Shown: positions 7,642-15,424, counted from the stretch's first letter. The stretch is DNA of 21,982 nucleotides from Nostoc sp. GT001 (GCF_030382115.1 NZ_JAUDRJ010000002.1:161134-183115), one strand, 5' to 3'. The notes: generated from the letters alone by a model not told the origin. Program-made: numbers and translations.

Positions 7642-8892
7642 TTACCGTATTGCCAGTCCCATCTCCCCCGAAAAAAATCGCTCTCCTTCATGCTCCTGAG
7701 GTGAGAGGGTAATTTGTACTACTAGCAGCATGAAGCCAATTAAACTACCGTAAAGAAACTCACGTTCAGCAAAGTTACTTCCCAACCAACCTACAAGAGG
7801 GTAGGAGATTGCCCACCAAAGATGACTCCAGGCAAAGTGTGCGCCATAAACTCGTCCTTGTACACCAGCTCGGATGCGGTCTGCAATTAATGTCTGGGTG
7901 GGTAAGTTTACTAAACTTTGCCCTGCACCCGCCACAAACCATAACAGCATCAGTGGTGCTAAATTTGCGTAGTTAGCGGGCAACAAAGCCAATGTGATCA
8001 AAATTGCACCAATCAAAACAAACGTTGTACGTGGCAAACTTCTATTGAACGTACCAACCGCAACTGCACACAGGGTTGCACCAATCCCAAAAGCCGCCAT
8101 CACCCATCCATACTGCACTTCTCCCAATTTGAGTGTACCTTGAACATAGCCAACAGTATTTACTAATATCTGCGCTCCGGCAATTGATGCGACTAACTGC
8201 ATCCCTAGCGCGTAACGGATAGGTGCATCTGTAAGCAGGCGAGTTGTACCGTCTTTAATGTCTCCCCATGTTCGGCGTGTTGTCCTGGAAGGCTGTTGAT
8301 TTTGTGCAACGACGAGGCGACCTGGTAGGGTGAAGATTAAGACTGCCGCGATCGCAAAGCTGAGAGCATCCAAAAAGAAAACTTGTCTCGCACCAATGAA
8401 GGCGGCGACACTCCCAGCGATACCAGGGCCAAGTACACCAAGTAATTGAAAAGTAGCAGCCGAAAGAGCAATCGCGCCTGCATAGTCATTCTCACTCGTG
8501 ACTAATGGAATCGTGGCTTGGTAAGTTGGGGTGAAGAAAGCATTAAAGACGTTGAGTGCAAATATTAATACGTAAACTTGCCAAATCTGCGTCACAAAAG
8601 GCAACATACCCACAATTAACATTCTGAATATGTGGGTAACAACCATGATTTTCTTGCGGTCGAGTCGGTCTGCGATCGCACCTGCAAGGGGAGACAGCAA
8701 TACAAAAGCAGTGACACGCAGAGTCAAAGCTACTGAAAGCACAACCGCAGCATTTTTTCCAGCTAACTCAAAGGCCAGAAGGGCTAAACCCACCCAAGTA
8801 AGTGCATCGCCCAATAAACTAGTGGTCTGAGCAGTGTACAGCCTTGCAAATACCGGATTTCTCAAGCTGCGGAAAAATGTCAAGGTATTCAT
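7642..8892 (-). CDS. nrsD: NrsD-like nickel-efflux MFS transporter, C terminus replaced by transposon
   Basis: This 416-residue major facilitator protein has about ten to twelve hydrophobic segments along its length. It has the NreB/NrsD-like N terminus (RSLRNPVFARLYTAQ, then LLGDALTWVGLALLAFEL) and the conserved loop GAIADRLDRKKIM between segments 2 and 3. These proteins expel nickel, sometimes cobalt, across the inner membrane by proton antiport. Codons 1-402 are native. The last 14 residues (from GERFFSGEMG) and the stop codon come from the terminal repeat and end of the inserted transposon. The native 60-residue His-rich tail is stranded at 4552-4739. The membrane body is intact, so a tailless transporter may still be made. 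The sensor kinase at the right edge is of the RppB/NrsS type, which fits nickel control, but no nrsBAC genes are in the window. Confidence 0.85.
   Translation of the reverse strand: MNTLTFFRSLRNPVFARLYTAQTTSLLGDALTWVGLALLAFELAGKNAAVVLSVALTLRVTAFVLLSPLAGAIADRLDRKKIMVVTHIFRMLIVGMLPFVTQIWQVYVLIFALNVFNAFFTPTYQATIPLVTSENDYAGAIALSAATFQLLGVLGPGIAGSVAAFIGARQVFFLDALSFAIAAVLIFTLPGRLVVAQNQQPSRTTRRTWGDIKDGTTRLLTDAPIRYALGMQLVASIAGAQILVNTVGYVQGTLKLGEVQYGWVMAAFGIGATLCAVAVGTFNRSLPRTTFVLIGAILITLALLPANYANLAPLMLLWFVAGAGQSLVNLPTQTLIADRIRAGVQGRVYGAHFAWSHLWWAISYPLVGWLGSNFAEREFLYGSLIGFMLLVVQITLSPQEHEGERFFSGEMGLAIR
7658..7686. repeat. Right terminal inverted repeat (29 bp)
   Basis: Exact reverse complement of 4740-4768. 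It encodes the first ten foreign residues at the end of the truncated NrsD-like protein. Confidence 0.9.
7687..7691. repeat. Target-site duplication, right copy (TTCAT)
   Basis: A direct copy of 4735-4739 abutting the right terminal repeat. On the minus strand it supplies most of the codons for His401 and Glu402 of the MFS gene. Confidence 0.85.
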
Positions 8893-9201
8893 TTATCAGG
8901 GGGCATAGTTACACAAGTCTTTTATATCAAGATTTTAACAGAAATGGGGGGAGGGGGCATATTTCTCAAAGCTAGAAAATTGCCTTGCCAAGACCATTTT
9001 CATCACTCTGCTGTTTTCTTGAAGGAGTGTAGTGTTTATTAGTTATAGCTGTGATGTTCCTGTAGCAACCATCATTGCTCAAAAACTGCTTTTGGTACTT
9101 TGCCATTTAAAACTGAGAAACTAGCTTTCTTTGACATCCAGAATTCTCAATTGCGTCGGCAAACTTTGCACCCGTTTATCAATATACATTGAAACTTGAA
9201 A
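8893..9201. other. Intergenic region between nrsD and copM
   Basis: No gene is supported. It presumably contains the promoter of the minus-strand nrsD gene and the end of the copM transcript. A G-rich tract (near 8945-8958) is the only compositional oddity. A 22-codon minus-strand frame (9121-9189) has no ribosome binding site. Confidence 0.4.
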
Positions 9202-9927
9202 CTACTTGTTATACCAAGCTTTGCGCCACTGTTTCATTTGGTTAATCTCGGTTTCTTGGGCTTTGATAATGGCTTGAGCCAAGTTCTTAATTTCTGGACG
9301 TTGAGACTTTTGCAAGGCATCTTTCGCCATAACTACAGCTGATTCATGGTGAGGAATCATCGCGTTAATAAAGCGCAGGTCAAATTCTGCATCAGCTGCA
9401 CCCAAATCCATGTTCATCATCATGGACTGCATTTGCTCAGGTGACATCTCCATCATGTGACCCATTTTGGTATCATAAGCCATTGGTTTATCTCCCGCTT
9501 TTGGATACCAAGCTTTACGCCACTGTTTCATCTGCGTAATTTCTTGGTTTTGTGATTTGATAATTTCGTCTGCTAACTTTTTGATCTCAGGGCGTTGCGA
9601 TTTCTGCTGTGCAACATTCGCCATTACCGTTGCTCCCTGATGATGCGGAATCATCGCATCAATAAAGCGCAAATCGTAGTTAGCATCGGCAGGGCCTAAA
9701 TCCATTGCCATGCTGTGGTTCATCATGCCACTACCCTGATTCATCATGCCGTCATGGTTCATCGGTTGCTTATCGCTAGTATCGATAGCAGTGTTAGTAG
9801 GGTTTGGTGCTTGGCTTTGGTTTTGGGAAGTGGGCGTAGAACAGGCTGTCAAAACGCTGCTGGAAAAAGAAGCGATCGCTACTAAACCAAATGTCAAAAA
9901 GCTGTTTTTCAGAGTAAGGAGTTGCAT
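9202..9927 (-). CDS. copM: CopM-like lipoprotein with two DUF305 domains
   Basis: This is a 241-residue exported protein. The N terminus has a hydrophobic signal ending in a lipobox (LTAC, Cys29), then a Ser/Asn/Gln-rich linker and a Met/His-rich stretch (MMNQGSGMMNHSMAM). Two DUF305 domains follow, at about residues 77-140 and 174-238. Each carries the pattern DLRFI(D/N)AMIPHH, a MA motif, SQRPEIK, and ends in QMKQWRKAWY. DUF305 proteins such as CopM of Synechocystis bind copper in the periplasm and contribute to resistance. The two domain ends are almost identical at DNA level (26 of 27 bases near 9211 and 9505), suggesting recent duplication or gene conversion. It is divergent from the Cys-rich gene at 10303, and the shared region holds paired direct repeats of response-regulator type. 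Confidence 0.85.
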   Translation of the reverse strand: MQLLTLKNSFLTFGLVAIASFSSSVLTACSTPTSQNQSQAPNPTNTAIDTSDKQPMNHDGMMNQGSGMMNHSMAMDLGPADANYDLRFIDAMIPHHQGATVMANVAQQKSQRPEIKKLADEIIKSQNQEITQMKQWRKAWYPKAGDKPMAYDTKMGHMMEMSPEQMQSMMMNMDLGAADAEFDLRFINAMIPHHESAVVMAKDALQKSQRPEIKNLAQAIIKAQETEINQMKQWRKAWYNK

Positions 9928-10091
9928 AGGGATGATCTAAGATAATTTCCTGATTCAATTCTAAAATCTCTAGCTAGCTGGAGAATTAATCATTTAGGTG
10001 ATCTATCTTTTGCTTGGGTAATAAAGTTGTCCAGATAGCTAGTTATTCACAAAGCGACTGCGGCACTTACTATATAGTTTGACAGCCAAAT

Positions 10092-10110
10092 ATGAAATCA
10101 GGATGAAATC
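10092..10110. promoter_or_regulatory. Paired direct repeat, candidate response-regulator box 1
   Basis: ATGAAATC occurs at 10092-10099 and 10103-10110, an 11-bp period as used by OmpR/PhoB-type regulators. On the other strand this reads TTTCAT-N5-TTTCAT, which as I recall resembles the repeat described for CopR of Synechocystis. It lies 165 bp from the copM start. Confidence 0.6.
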
Positions 10111-10153
10111 AAGGGTTAGTGCTAGTTGTAGAAATGTAAGAGTGCATATCAAT

Positions 10154-10172
10154 ATGAAATCTGCATGAAATC
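10154..10172. promoter_or_regulatory. Paired direct repeat, candidate response-regulator box 2
   Basis: The same octamer ATGAAATC lies at 10154-10161 and 10165-10172, 62 bp (about six helical turns) from box 1 and 131 bp before the Cys-rich gene. One box per divergent gene is the natural reading. Confidence 0.6.
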
Positions 10173-10302
10173 CCTATACCTCAGTAGGTAGAAATATTTA
10201 TTACCTCATTGGAATGACGCAATCGCACCCGCAAATCTTTAAGGTGAGTCCAAAGGCAATAACGCCTTTAGTAAATCCAAAAAATTTCAAGAGGGTGAAG
10301 AA

Positions 10303-10671
10303 ATGGCTATACAAGAACTCACCTTGAGTCAAGTGAACGAACAGATGCAACAGTGTATTCAAAATTGCTTAGACTGCCACAGTATCTGTTTAAATACCGT
10401 TACCTACTGCCTACAAAAGGGTGGTCATCACGCCGAGCCTGCTCATATTCGGCTACTACTAGACTGCGCTGAAATTTGCAACACAAGTGCTAATTTCATG
10501 CTTCGAGCTTCTGACTTACATTCTCGTACCTGCGGCGTTTGTGCTGAATTGTGTCAACGGTGTGCAGATGAGTGCGATGGCATGGGTGATGATGCTCAAA
10601 TGAAAGCCTGCGCTCAAATGTGCCGTCGCTGCGCGGATTCTTGTCGGCAAATGGCAATGGCAACTGCATAA
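10303..10671 (+). CDS. Cys-rich four-helix-bundle copper-binding protein (Csp/DUF326-like)
   Basis: This 122-residue cytosolic-looking protein has 16 cysteines in helical spacing (CIQNCLDCHSIC, CAEIC, CGVCAELCQRCADEC, CAQMCRRCADSC) and no signal peptide. This is the pattern of the copper storage Csp3/YhjQ family, in which Cys side chains line a four-helix bundle and hold many Cu(I) ions. GAGG at 10291-10294 precedes the ATG by 8 nt. A 6-bp hairpin (AAAGGC/GCCTTT, 10252-10269) lies in the leader. It stands divergent from copM and upstream of the copper ATPase. The paired direct repeats at 10092 and 10154 are candidate control sites. Family membership is strong; copper storage as the role is by analogy. 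Confidence 0.85.
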   Translation: MAIQELTLSQVNEQMQQCIQNCLDCHSICLNTVTYCLQKGGHHAEPAHIRLLLDCAEICNTSANFMLRASDLHSRTCGVCAELCQRCADECDGMGDDAQMKACAQMCRRCADSCRQMAMATA

Positions 10672-10880
10672 GTCATTGCAATATCTGGCTGCCGTGTAGA
10701 TATTATTGTCACAAAGTGGCTTGGAAATGCGGCAGTCAGCTGGTTCCATTAGTATTTGCCTTTATTTCGCTGCTGGTATTGATAGCAATTTGAGCCACAT
10801 ATTCACCATCTACATCTCTAAGTGTAAGCATTGATAATGCTGCATCAATATGCGCTTAAAAAAAAATTTCAGCACGACTC

Positions 10881-10912
10881 TTGACTCTCCAGTGTAGTGG
10901 AGCATTCAAGAT
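10881..10912 (+). promoter_or_regulatory. MerR-type promoter, class A, for copA
   Basis: TTGACT (10881-10886), a 20-bp spacer with the dyad CTCCA...TGGAG, and CAAGAT as -10 (10907-10912). Overlong spacers with a central dyad are typical of MerR-activated promoters. It stands 38 bp before the ATPase start. Confidence 0.82.
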
Positions 10913-10950
10913 GAAATTAGTTAGCGCCATTTAGTCATTGGAGTAGTCAG

Positions 10951-13212
10951 ATGGAGAATACCACACTCAAACTGCGCGGCATGAGTTGTGCCTCTTGTGC
11001 CAACAGCATTGAAGATGCGATTAATTCTGTCCCCGGTGTCAATGAATGTATAGTGAATTTTGGAGCAGAACAGGCAACAGTTAAATATGACCCTAGACGA
11101 ACTGATTTAGAAGCTATTCAAGAGGCGGTAGATGTAGCAGGTTATTCCGCCTACCCGCTCCAAGAACAAAACCTAATGGCGGGAGAAGATGATGCTGAAA
11201 AAAGACATCGCTTAAGAGAATCCCGCGATTTAATGCGAAAGGTGGCGGTAGGAGGCATTATTAGCACTGTGTTGGTCATAGGTTCACTGCCCATGATGAC
11301 AGGGTTGCACTTACCCTTTATCCCTATATGGTTGCACAATCCTTGGGTACAGCTAATTCTAACTACCCCAGTACAGTTTTGGTGTGGTTACTCCTTCTAC
11401 ATCAATGGTTGGAAAGCTTTAAAACGCCATGCTGCCACAATGGATACCCTAATTGCTTTGGGTACAAGTGCAGCGTATTTTTATTCGCTATTTCCCACCT
11501 TATTCCCCAGCTTTTTCATTAATCAGGGGTTAATGCCAGATGTATATTATGAAACTGCTGCTGTCGTCATTACCCTGATTTTGCTAGGAAGACTATTTGA
11601 AAATCGCGCTAAAGGACAAACTTCAGAAGCTATCCGTAAGCTAATTGGGTTACAAGCTAAAACAGCGCGTTTGATTCGCAATGGACGAGAAGTAGATGTC
11701 CCAATTGAAGAAGTAATTATTGGAGATGTGATACTGGTTCGCCCTGGCGAGAAAATTCCTGTTGACGGGGAAGTGATTGAGGGAGCATCCACAATTGATG
11801 AAGGGATGGTGACAGGAGAAAGTGTGGCTGTCAAAAAGCAACCAGGCGATGAAGTGATTGGAGCTACCATTAACAAAACTGGGAGTTTCAAGTTTCGGGC
11901 GACACGAGTCGGAAGTGATACTGTGCTGGCGCAGATTGTCCAATTAGTGCAGCAAGCACAGGGTTCCAAAGCCCCAATTCAGAGATTAGCAGACCAAGTA
12001 ACTGGATGGTTTGTACCTGCGGTGATTGCGATCGCTCTACTCACTTTCATTATTTGGTTTAATTTTACAGGCAACGTTACTTTAGCGCTGATTACCACTG
12101 TTGGGGTACTAATTATCGCCTGTCCTTGTGCGCTGGGTTTAGCTACACCAACATCTGTAATGGTAGGAACGGGTAAAGGTGCAGAAAATGGCATTTTGAT
12201 TAAAGGTGCCGAAAGCTTGGAACTAGCACATAAAATCCAAACAATCGTGCTAGATAAAACTGGAACAATCACTCAGGGTAAACCAACAGTCACCGATTTT
12301 GTCACCGTCAATGGTACTGCTAATAGTAACGAAATCAGGTTGGTGCAACTTACGGCATCTGTGGAACGCAATTCCGAACATCCATTGGCAGAAGCGGTTG
12401 TGAGATACGCCCAATCTCAAGAAGTGGCGTTAGCAGATATCAGAGAGTTTGAAGCGATCGCAGGCAGTGGTGTACAAGGTATAGTTTCTGGTCATCTTGT
12501 GCAAATTGGTACGCAACGCTGGATGTCAGAATTAGGCATCAACACCCAAGCCTTACAACAAGATAAAGAGCGTTTGGAATATCTAGGCAAAACTGCGATT
12601 TGGATTGCAGTTGACGGGCAAATTCAGGGATTAATGGGGATTTCTGATGCCATCAAACCTACCTCCATACAGGCAGTTCGCGCTTTGCAAAAACTAGGTT
12701 TAGAGGTGGTGATGCTCACAGGTGATAATCGTCGCACCGCAGAAACCATTGCCCGTGAAGTTGGTATCAAGCGTGTTTTGGCAGAAGTTCGCCCTGACCA
12801 AAAAGCCGCTACAGTGCAGAAACTACAATCAGAAGGAAAGATTGTGGCTATGGTTGGTGATGGTATTAATGATGCACCAGCCCTAGCCCAAGCCGATGTA
12901 GGAATGGCAATTGGCACTGGTACAGATGTAGCGATCGCAGCTAGTGACATCACACTCATCTCCGGTGACTTGCGAAGCATTGTCACTGCCATTCAACTCA
13001 GCCGCGCTACGATTCGTAACATCCAGCAAAACTTATTTTTTGCTTTCATTTACAACGTTGCTGGCATTCCAATCGCCGCTGGTATTCTCTTCCCTATCTT
13101 CGGTTGGTTGCTTAACCCCATCATTGCAGGTGCAGCAATGGCATTTAGTTCGGTTTCAGTTGTGACAAATGCCCTACGTCTGCGGAAATTTCAAGCTAAA
13201 GCAGTAGTATAA
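10951..13212 (+). CDS. copA: Cu(I)-exporting P1B-type ATPase
   Basis: This 753-residue protein is a complete heavy-metal ATPase. It has an N-terminal HMA domain with GMSCASC (Cys13, Cys16), paired transmembrane helices, the actuator TGES (288-291), the membrane CPC motif (391-393) followed by ALGLATP, the phosphorylation site DKTGT (from Asp435), the HP dipeptide (477-478) in the nucleotide domain, and GDGIND (636-641). The last two helices carry YN and [15 protein letters not shown], the signature of the Cu(I)/Ag(I) subgroup (CopA, PacS, CtaA). It moves Cu(I) across the membrane at the cost of ATP. Export is the likely direction given its metal-inducible promoter. GGAG precedes the ATG. The cupredoxin gene starts 11 nt after its stop, so the two form an operon under a class A MerR promoter. 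Confidence 0.95.
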   Translation: MENTTLKLRGMSCASCANSIEDAINSVPGVNECIVNFGAEQATVKYDPRRTDLEAIQEAVDVAGYSAYPLQEQNLMAGEDDAEKRHRLRESRDLMRKVAVGGIISTVLVIGSLPMMTGLHLPFIPIWLHNPWVQLILTTPVQFWCGYSFYINGWKALKRHAATMDTLIALGTSAAYFYSLFPTLFPSFFINQGLMPDVYYETAAVVITLILLGRLFENRAKGQTSEAIRKLIGLQAKTARLIRNGREVDVPIEEVIIGDVILVRPGEKIPVDGEVIEGASTIDEGMVTGESVAVKKQPGDEVIGATINKTGSFKFRATRVGSDTVLAQIVQLVQQAQGSKAPIQRLADQVTGWFVPAVIAIALLTFIIWFNFTGNVTLALITTVGVLIIACPCALGLATPTSVMVGTGKGAENGILIKGAESLELAHKIQTIVLDKTGTITQGKPTVTDFVTVNGTANSNEIRLVQLTASVERNSEHPLAEAVVRYAQSQEVALADIREFEAIAGSGVQGIVSGHLVQIGTQRWMSELGINTQALQQDKERLEYLGKTAIWIAVDGQIQGLMGISDAIKPTSIQAVRALQKLGLEVVMLTGDNRRTAETIAREVGIKRVLAEVRPDQKAATVQKLQSEGKIVAMVGDGINDAPALAQADVGMAIGTGTDVAIAASDITLISGDLRSIVTAIQLSRATIRNIQQNLFFAFIYNVAGIPIAAGILFPIFGWLLNPIIAGAAMAFSSVSVVTNALRLRKFQAKAVV

Positions 13213-13223
13213 GGAGGTAGCAA

Positions 13224-14129
13224 ATGTTGAGTAAAGTAATTATTGGCAGTATAGCAAGCTTGGGATTGGCATTCAGTGTTGCTTCAGATCAAGTAGTTGC
13301 ACAGATGAATCATGAAATGCCAACTACCGAGCGATCAAAGACAACTCAGTTCCGCCGTATTGAGCAACCATTCTCGGTAAAAGGTGCAGTTACAACAGTC
13401 GGCTTGGGGTTAATCGGATTAGAAATTTGGTGGTTTCTCCTAAGTAAATCAAAGTCCCAAAAAGCTGAAGCCCATGATGGTATTCAAGAAATTGATATTA
13501 CTGTAGATGGAGGCTACGAACCTAGTCGAATTCTAGTCAATGCAGGTCAAAGAGTTCGCCTTAACTTCCTACGCCGTGACCCTAGTAGTTGTCTTGAAGA
13601 AATACGGCTACCTGATTTCCATATCGCCAAAAACCTACCACTCAACGAGGTTACATCAATTGGGTTCACGCCAGACAAACCAGGTATTTATACCTTCACC
13701 TGTGGTATGAATATGTTCCGAGGAGTTATAGAAGTTCAACCTACTGACTCGACTGTAAAAGCAACCCCAGTAACTACTTCTCAATCTACTCACCAGATCC
13801 AACCAGAGCTTTCTTTGCCTACAGAGTCAGCAACAAAGGCAGTGAAAACACCAGAAGGTACTCAAGAAGCGATTGTTACGGTTGAAAAGGGTTACAAACC
13901 GGAACGAGTAATTGTAGAGGCGGGACAACCAGTAAGATTGGACTTCCAACGTCACAATCTGAGCAAGTGCTTTGATAAATTGCTTATACCGGACTTTGAC
14001 TTAGCCGTTGACCTTGCTCCTAACCAAACCACTTCAGTGGAATTTACTCCTAAGTATCCTGGTGAATATCAGTTCACCTGCGGTATGAAAATGTATCGTG
14101 GTGTTATGGAAGTAAAGCCTGCCACATAA
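13224..14129 (+). CDS. Membrane-anchored tandem cupredoxin-like protein
   Basis: This 301-residue protein starts after a perfect AGGAGG site and follows the ATPase by 11 nt. It has an N-terminal export signal (about 1-26), a second hydrophobic helix (about residues 53-73, GAVTTVGLGLIGLEIWWFLL), and two homologous beta-sandwich domains. Each has the order YEPSRILVNAGQRVRLNF-like strand, a Ser-x-Cys or Lys-Cys, LPDF, FTP..PG.Y.FTCGM and RGV.EV. The Cys and the CGM motif are likely copper ligands in place of the classical His/Cys/His/Met set. Such proteins occur next to copper ATPases and may receive or hand over Cu(I) at the outer membrane face. The domain architecture is seen; the partner relation to the ATPase is inference from the operon. 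Confidence 0.82.
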   Translation: MLSKVIIGSIASLGLAFSVASDQVVAQMNHEMPTTERSKTTQFRRIEQPFSVKGAVTTVGLGLIGLEIWWFLLSKSKSQKAEAHDGIQEIDITVDGGYEPSRILVNAGQRVRLNFLRRDPSSCLEEIRLPDFHIAKNLPLNEVTSIGFTPDKPGIYTFTCGMNMFRGVIEVQPTDSTVKATPVTTSQSTHQIQPELSLPTESATKAVKTPEGTQEAIVTVEKGYKPERVIVEAGQPVRLDFQRHNLSKCFDKLLIPDFDLAVDLAPNQTTSVEFTPKYPGEYQFTCGMKMYRGVMEVKPAT

Positions 14130-14168
14130 TCAAGTAGCAAATAATTAGCAAGATGATTCTGTTCCCAC

Positions 14169-14200
14169 TTGACTCTCCAGTTGACTGGAGAGTTTAAGAT
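14169..14200 (+). promoter_or_regulatory. MerR-type promoter, class A, for merR1
   Basis: TTGACT (14169-14174), a 20-bp spacer with the near-perfect dyad CTCCAGT...ACTGGAG, and TAAGAT (14195-14200). It shares its dyad with the copA promoter, so merR1 probably controls itself as well as copA. Confidence 0.85.
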
Positions 14201-14238
14201 AAGGTAAATAAATTTATCTAGCATGAAAGCAGCTAAGT

Positions 14239-14652
14239 ATGTTAGTCCAAGAAGCGCCAAAACTCATTGGTAATGTTGCCAAGTCTAGCGGTGTACCAAT
14301 TAAAACTATTCGCTATTATGAGGAGCTAGGTCTACTCAGATCATTAGGGAGAACCGAGGGTGGATTTAGATTATTTAACTCTGATGTTTTGGCTCGCTTG
14401 CACTTTATCAAACGTGCCCAAAGTCTGGGATTGACCTTATCAGAAATTAAGGATTTTTTGAATGTTCACGACGGAGGTGAATTACCCTGCGTACATATAA
14501 AAGCTAAACTGCAAGATAAGATAACAGCTATTGATGAACAAATTCAGCAATTACTCATTCTGAGGCAAGAATTATCAGGACTAGTTTCTGGTTGGGAAAC
14601 AATACCTGAAAATCCTGAACAAACAATTTGTCCTATTATTGAAAAAAATTAA
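14239..14652 (+). CDS. MerR-family metal-responsive regulator 1
   Basis: This 137-residue regulator has the winged-helix N terminus of the family (IGNVAKSSGVPIKTIRYYEELGLL, then EGGFRLFNSDVLARLHFIKRAQSLG) and a long dimer helix (about 84-117). Cys84 sits where MerR, ZntR and CadR have a metal ligand and CueR has Ser77. Cys131 in CPII matches Cys120 of CueR. The partner equal to CueR Cys112 is absent; Ser/Trp residues stand there. Such proteins bend overlong promoters and activate them when metal binds. The class A sites before copA, this gene and the chaperone gene make a copper regulon the best guess, but the ligand set is not textbook Cu(I). A good ribosome binding site is lacking and the leader is only about 30 nt. 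A terminator follows at 14680. Confidence 0.87.
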   Translation: MLVQEAPKLIGNVAKSSGVPIKTIRYYEELGLLRSLGRTEGGFRLFNSDVLARLHFIKRAQSLGLTLSEIKDFLNVHDGGELPCVHIKAKLQDKITAIDEQIQQLLILRQELSGLVSGWETIPENPEQTICPIIEKN

Positions 14653-14679
14653 ACAATCAAGCTGTTTATTTAATTTTTT

Positions 14680-14718
14680 ATCAGCACATCAACGGATGAA
14701 CTTAATGTGCTGATTTTT
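14680..14718 (+). terminator. Intrinsic terminator after merR1
   Basis: ATCAGCACAT (14680-14689) pairs perfectly with ATGTGCTGAT (14705-14714), followed by a run of T. It lies 28 bp after the merR1 stop. Confidence 0.78.
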
Positions 14719-14771
14719 ACTAATTAAATTAGTCATTTATAAATAAATTAGTTATTTTTTGATTTTACCTA

Positions 14772-14803
14772 TTGACTCTCCCGTAAGCTGGAGAACTTAA
14801 ACT
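14772..14803 (+). promoter_or_regulatory. MerR-type promoter, class A, for metallochaperone
   Basis: TTGACT (14772-14777), a 20-bp spacer starting CTCCCG and carrying CTGGAG, and TAAACT (14798-14803). One arm differs by a base from the other class A sites. Confidence 0.8.
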
Positions 14804-14884
14804 AATTTTAGTTGAGTAGATTAATCGTATATTTACTCAATGGTTTTCAGAAAATTAGTTATTCCTAATAAGGAATTTAACACT

Positions 14885-15079
14885 ATGACACTGCAACTAA
14901 CGGTTCCCAAACTGGCTTGTTCTGCTTGCGCGAATACTATTACCAAAGCAATTCAATCAATTGATTCTACAGCCATAGTGCAAGCAGATCCAAACACAAA
15001 ACTTGTCAGTATAGAAACTCAAACATCTAAAACAAAAATTAAAGAACTAATAGCTGCTATCGGCTATCCATCTGTTTAG
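14885..15079 (+). CDS. Atx1-like copper metallochaperone (HMA domain)
   Basis: This 64-residue single HMA-domain protein has the metal-binding loop ACSACA (Cys12, Cys15), equal to the CxxC of Atx1/CopZ, and the expected beta-alpha-beta-beta-alpha-beta order ending IAAIGYP. Such chaperones carry Cu(I) through the cytosol to P1B ATPases, here probably the one at 10951. I prefer the ATG at 14885, preceded by AAGGA (14870-14874), over the in-frame ATG at 14840, which would add 15 residues that do not belong to the fold and has no ribosome binding site. A class A MerR promoter lies upstream. The usual His found in cyanobacterial Atx1 loop 5 is not present; Tyr62 is in that region. Confidence 0.88.
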   Translation: MTLQLTVPKLACSACANTITKAIQSIDSTAIVQADPNTKLVSIETQTSKTKIKELIAAIGYPSV

Positions 15080-15093
15080 GCTTTTGAGTTTTT

Positions 15094-15136
15094 TATACTA
15101 TCAGCAATTAGTCAAATGCTAATTGCTGATAGTATA
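15094..15136. repeat. 18-bp perfect inverted repeat
   Basis: The arms at 15094-15111 and 15119-15136 pair without mismatch across the 7-nt loop TCAAATG. There is no T run on the exit side of either strand, so it is not a textbook terminator, though it may end the chaperone transcript 15 bp after the stop codon. Confidence 0.7.
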
Positions 15137-15186
15137 ATATTCATTTCAGAAAAGTCCTTCTGCTTTGAGCAAGAGATGTGACTTAT

Positions 15187-15381
15187 ATGGGCTTGCTTTT
15201 TCTGTTCCCACTAACGATTGGTCTAGGAGTTAGTTATCTCTTGAAAAATTCTACTGACGATATGGCGGAACTAACAAGTTTATTTACAGTTGGTTGCCTA
15301 ATTGTCAGTTTAATCTTAGCACCTTGGCAAATAAAGATTGTGGTTTTAATGTTTGCCATCTTGACTCACCAGATGAATTGA
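15187..15381 (+). CDS. Small two-helix membrane protein, function unknown
   Basis: This 64-residue protein has two hydrophobic segments (about 1-16 and 33-57) separated by a short acidic loop (NSTDDMAELTS). I do not assign a function. I chose ATG 15187; the in-frame GTG at 15178 is only 3 nt from the possible ribosome binding site AAGAG. It lies between the metallochaperone and the His-rich secreted protein on the same strand, 43 bp before the latter, so it may be co-transcribed with it. Coding likelihood rests on its clean membrane-protein pattern and its place in the cluster. Confidence 0.6.
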   Translation: MGLLFLFPLTIGLGVSYLLKNSTDDMAELTSLFTVGCLIVSLILAPWQIKIVVLMFAILTHQMN

Positions 15382-15424
15382 GACTTTTGAATAACTTCAA
15401 TTATTAAAAAATAGAGCAAAATCA

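Larger units (their letters stand above)
4740..7686. mobile_element. 2,947-bp transposon with 29-bp TIRs, inserted in nrsD
   Basis: Both ends carry the same 29-bp sequence in inverted orientation, with no mismatches (ends begin GGAGAGCGAT). They are flanked by a 5-bp direct repeat, TTCAT. Inside, all on the minus strand in transcription order, are a pRiA4b ORF-3/TnpR-like gene, an ISKra4-like transposase and a small tyrosine recombinase. I found no exact HIP1 octamer inside it, although HIP1 is common in the metal genes to the right; this fits a foreign or separately evolving element. Perfect repeats and an intact reading frame across the rejoined target point to a recent insertion. Confidence 0.88.

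Noticed and set aside
4735..7691. Idea that the element excises in a programmed way to restore nrsD, like the heterocyst nifD or fdxN elements
   Set aside because: Terminal inverted repeats plus a 5-bp target duplication mark ordinary transposition; the heterocyst elements use longer direct repeats at their junctions. Precise excision is possible but not indicated.
9121..9189. 22-codon minus-strand frame after copM
   Set aside because: No ribosome binding site, very short, and no recognisable similarity.
10685..10739. Possible long-loop hairpin (CTGGCTGCCG with CGGCAGTCAG) after the Cys-rich gene
   Set aside because: One mismatch and a loop of about 35 nt, with no T run; too weak to call a terminator.
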